Below are positions 62,925 to 64,000 of a DNA stretch of 64,000 nt, one piece after another. This stretch comes from an uncultured Clostridium sp. GTDB lineage: Bacteria; Bacillota; Clostridia; TANB77; CAG-508. The position numbers and the translations under genes were made by a program. Below the pieces are notes generated by a model. That model did not search any database, was not told where the DNA came from, and saw only the letters and a program-made list of their open reading frames with translations. Where the stretch lies: positions 62,001 to 126,000 of the forward strand of contig CANOSM010000003.1 in the NCBI GenBank assembly GCA_947569365.1, written 5' to 3'. Within the stretch, counting starts at the first letter, position 1. The number at the start of each line of letters is the position of its first letter.

Positions 62925-64000
62925 ATGGCTCGTAATAAAAAAGAAGATGCAGTATCTTTGTTCTCAAAATCAAGAGAGCCAGTTGATTTCATATTATTAA
63001 TAACAGTATTAATATTGTTATCAACTGGAATTATAATGGTTTTGTCAGCAAGCTCACCAACTTCACTTTCAGAATATGGAGATAGTTATAAATATTTATA
63101 TAAGCAAGCTTTTTCAGCTGGAGTAGGATTAATAGTTATGTGGATTTTAGCAAAAGTGGATTATAGAATATTTAAAAGATATTATAAGATCATATATTTC
63201 TTATGTATAGGATTACTATGTCTGGTATTTGTATTTGGTACATCAGCTAAAGGCGCTACCAGATGGATTGATATAGGAATTATTAGATTTCAACCATCAG
63301 AAGTTGCAAAAGTGGGAATTATAATATTTTATGCAGAATATTTGACAAGAAAAAAAGATAAAATAAATACTTTTATGGGTGGATTTGTTAAACCACTTAT
63401 ATGGCTTATTCCAATAATAATAATTGTATATATATTTCAAAACCACTTAAGTGCTACATTTGTAATATGTGTACTTGCAGTACTGTTAATGTTTATGGCA
63501 GGAACAAAAATAAGTTATTTTATAAAACTTGGAGTTCCAGTTATTGTTGCTGGAGTGTTATATATCGTTAAAAAAGGTGGATTTAGATTAACTAGAATAT
63601 TTAGTTTCTTTGATCCTTGGGCAGATGCTACTGATTCAGGATGGCAAATTATTCAAAGTTTATATGCAATAGGATCTGGAGGATTATTTGGAGCAGGACT
63701 TGGAAATAGTAAACAAAAATACTTATACATACCAGAACCTCATAATGATTTTATATTTGCAGTACTATCTGAAGAACTAGGATTTGTAGGATGTACACTA
63801 GTAATATTATTATTTGGTATATTTATCTGGAGAGGGATTGTAATAGCAATGAAATCAAAAGATATGTTTGGAGGGCTACTTGCAATAGGGATAACTTCTC
63901 TAATTGCTATTGAAGTTATAATAAATATTGCAGTTGTAACAGCATCAATGCCAGTAACAGGAATGTCACTTCCATTCTTTAGTTATGGAGGAACGGCACT
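62925..64000 (+). CDS. ftsW: FtsW/SpoVE-type SEDS glycosyltransferase (cut by window end)
   Basis: ATG 62925 follows AAAGGAAT and the frame is open to the end of the window (358 residues). The motifs MVLSASSPTSLSEYGDSY, KGATRWIDIG, FQPSEVAK, FDPWADATDSGWQIIQS, EPHNDFIFAVLSEELGFVG and GMSLPFFSYGGTA identify a SEDS protein of the FtsW/SpoVE branch. It polymerises lipid II together with a class B PBP; its cognate partner would be the PBP encoded by the split gene. The last 20-40 residues are missing. Confidence 0.95.
   Translation, partial: MARNKKEDAVSLFSKSREPVDFILLITVLILLSTGIIMVLSASSPTSLSEYGDSYKYLYKQAFSAGVGLIVMWILAKVDYRIFKRYYKIIYFLCIGLLCLVFVFGTSAKGATRWIDIGIIRFQPSEVAKVGIIIFYAEYLTRKKDKINTFMGGFVKPLIWLIPIIIIVYIFQNHLSATFVICVLAVLLMFMAGTKISYFIKLGVPVIVAGVLYIVKKGGFRLTRIFSFFDPWADATDSGWQIIQSLYAIGSGGLFGAGLGNSKQKYLYIPEPHNDFIFAVLSEELGFVGCTLVILLFGIFIWRGIVIAMKSKDMFGGLLAIGITSLIAIEVIINIAVVTASMPVTGMSLPFFSYGGTA

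Noticed and set aside
1-64000. tRNA or rRNA genes, T-box or known riboswitches
   Set aside because: I saw no cloverleaf, rRNA-like segment or conserved T-box sequence. A short tRNA could still be missed by eye.

Overview
The window is a low-GC chromosomal stretch of an endospore-forming member of the Firmicutes (clostridial type). The evidence is a sigG-like sigma factor, a spoIVFA/spoIVFB pair, a YlmC/YmxH protein, CotF-type coat proteins and a spoVD-type penicillin-binding protein. DapL and DapF, plus a DNPR motif in MurE, indicate meso-diaminopimelate peptidoglycan. Codon use is strongly A/T biased. No rRNA or tRNA gene was seen.

Layout. 0-8 kb: the end of a patatin-like lipase, an SDR, an MBL-fold enzyme, an exported protein with a possible sortase signal, an M14 peptidase, a DnaJ-like membrane protein, hslO and a TSCPD protein. 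7-16 kb: a PASTA-type PBP, a two-component system, a Fic protein, rsmA, dapF, a reverse rubrerythrin and a MntA/HepT pair. 17 kb: a CRISPR array without cas genes. 19-32 kb: sporulation genes (sigG, spoIVFA, spoIVFB), dapL, a phosphatase, a sortase, MBL, AlkD, nfo, a ComEC-like MBL, and Tim44-like, SPFH and PH-domain proteins. 32.8-64 kb: the division and cell-wall (dcw) cluster mraZ-rsmH-ftsL-spoVD-murE-mraY-ftsW.

Main discovery 1: spoVD is cut in two by a 23,238-bp element (36865-60102). The element carries a large serine recombinase, a complete type I-B cas operon with two CRISPR arrays, an attenuated DAHP synthase gene, sodC, sua5, glycosyltransferases and CotF-type coat genes. The junctions resolve to a near-palindromic 48-bp attP with a central GG and an attB that reads HQGGGVAAP in frame. 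Precise excision would therefore rebuild a 655-codon SpoVD with its PASTA domain. This is the architecture of skin-like elements that interrupt sporulation genes, here in a dcw gene and loaded with CRISPR-Cas.

Main discovery 2: five conserved genes (pbp2, rsmA, an MBL enzyme, rsmH and the element's sodC) are each broken by exactly one extra C. Every time, this C makes an in-frame CGG codon, and skipping it restores a conserved glycine (GGA or GGT). I found only two other in-frame CGG codons in the annotated genes. This points to +1 frameshifting at a poorly read or unassigned CGG codon. A motif-dependent sequencing artefact is the main alternative.
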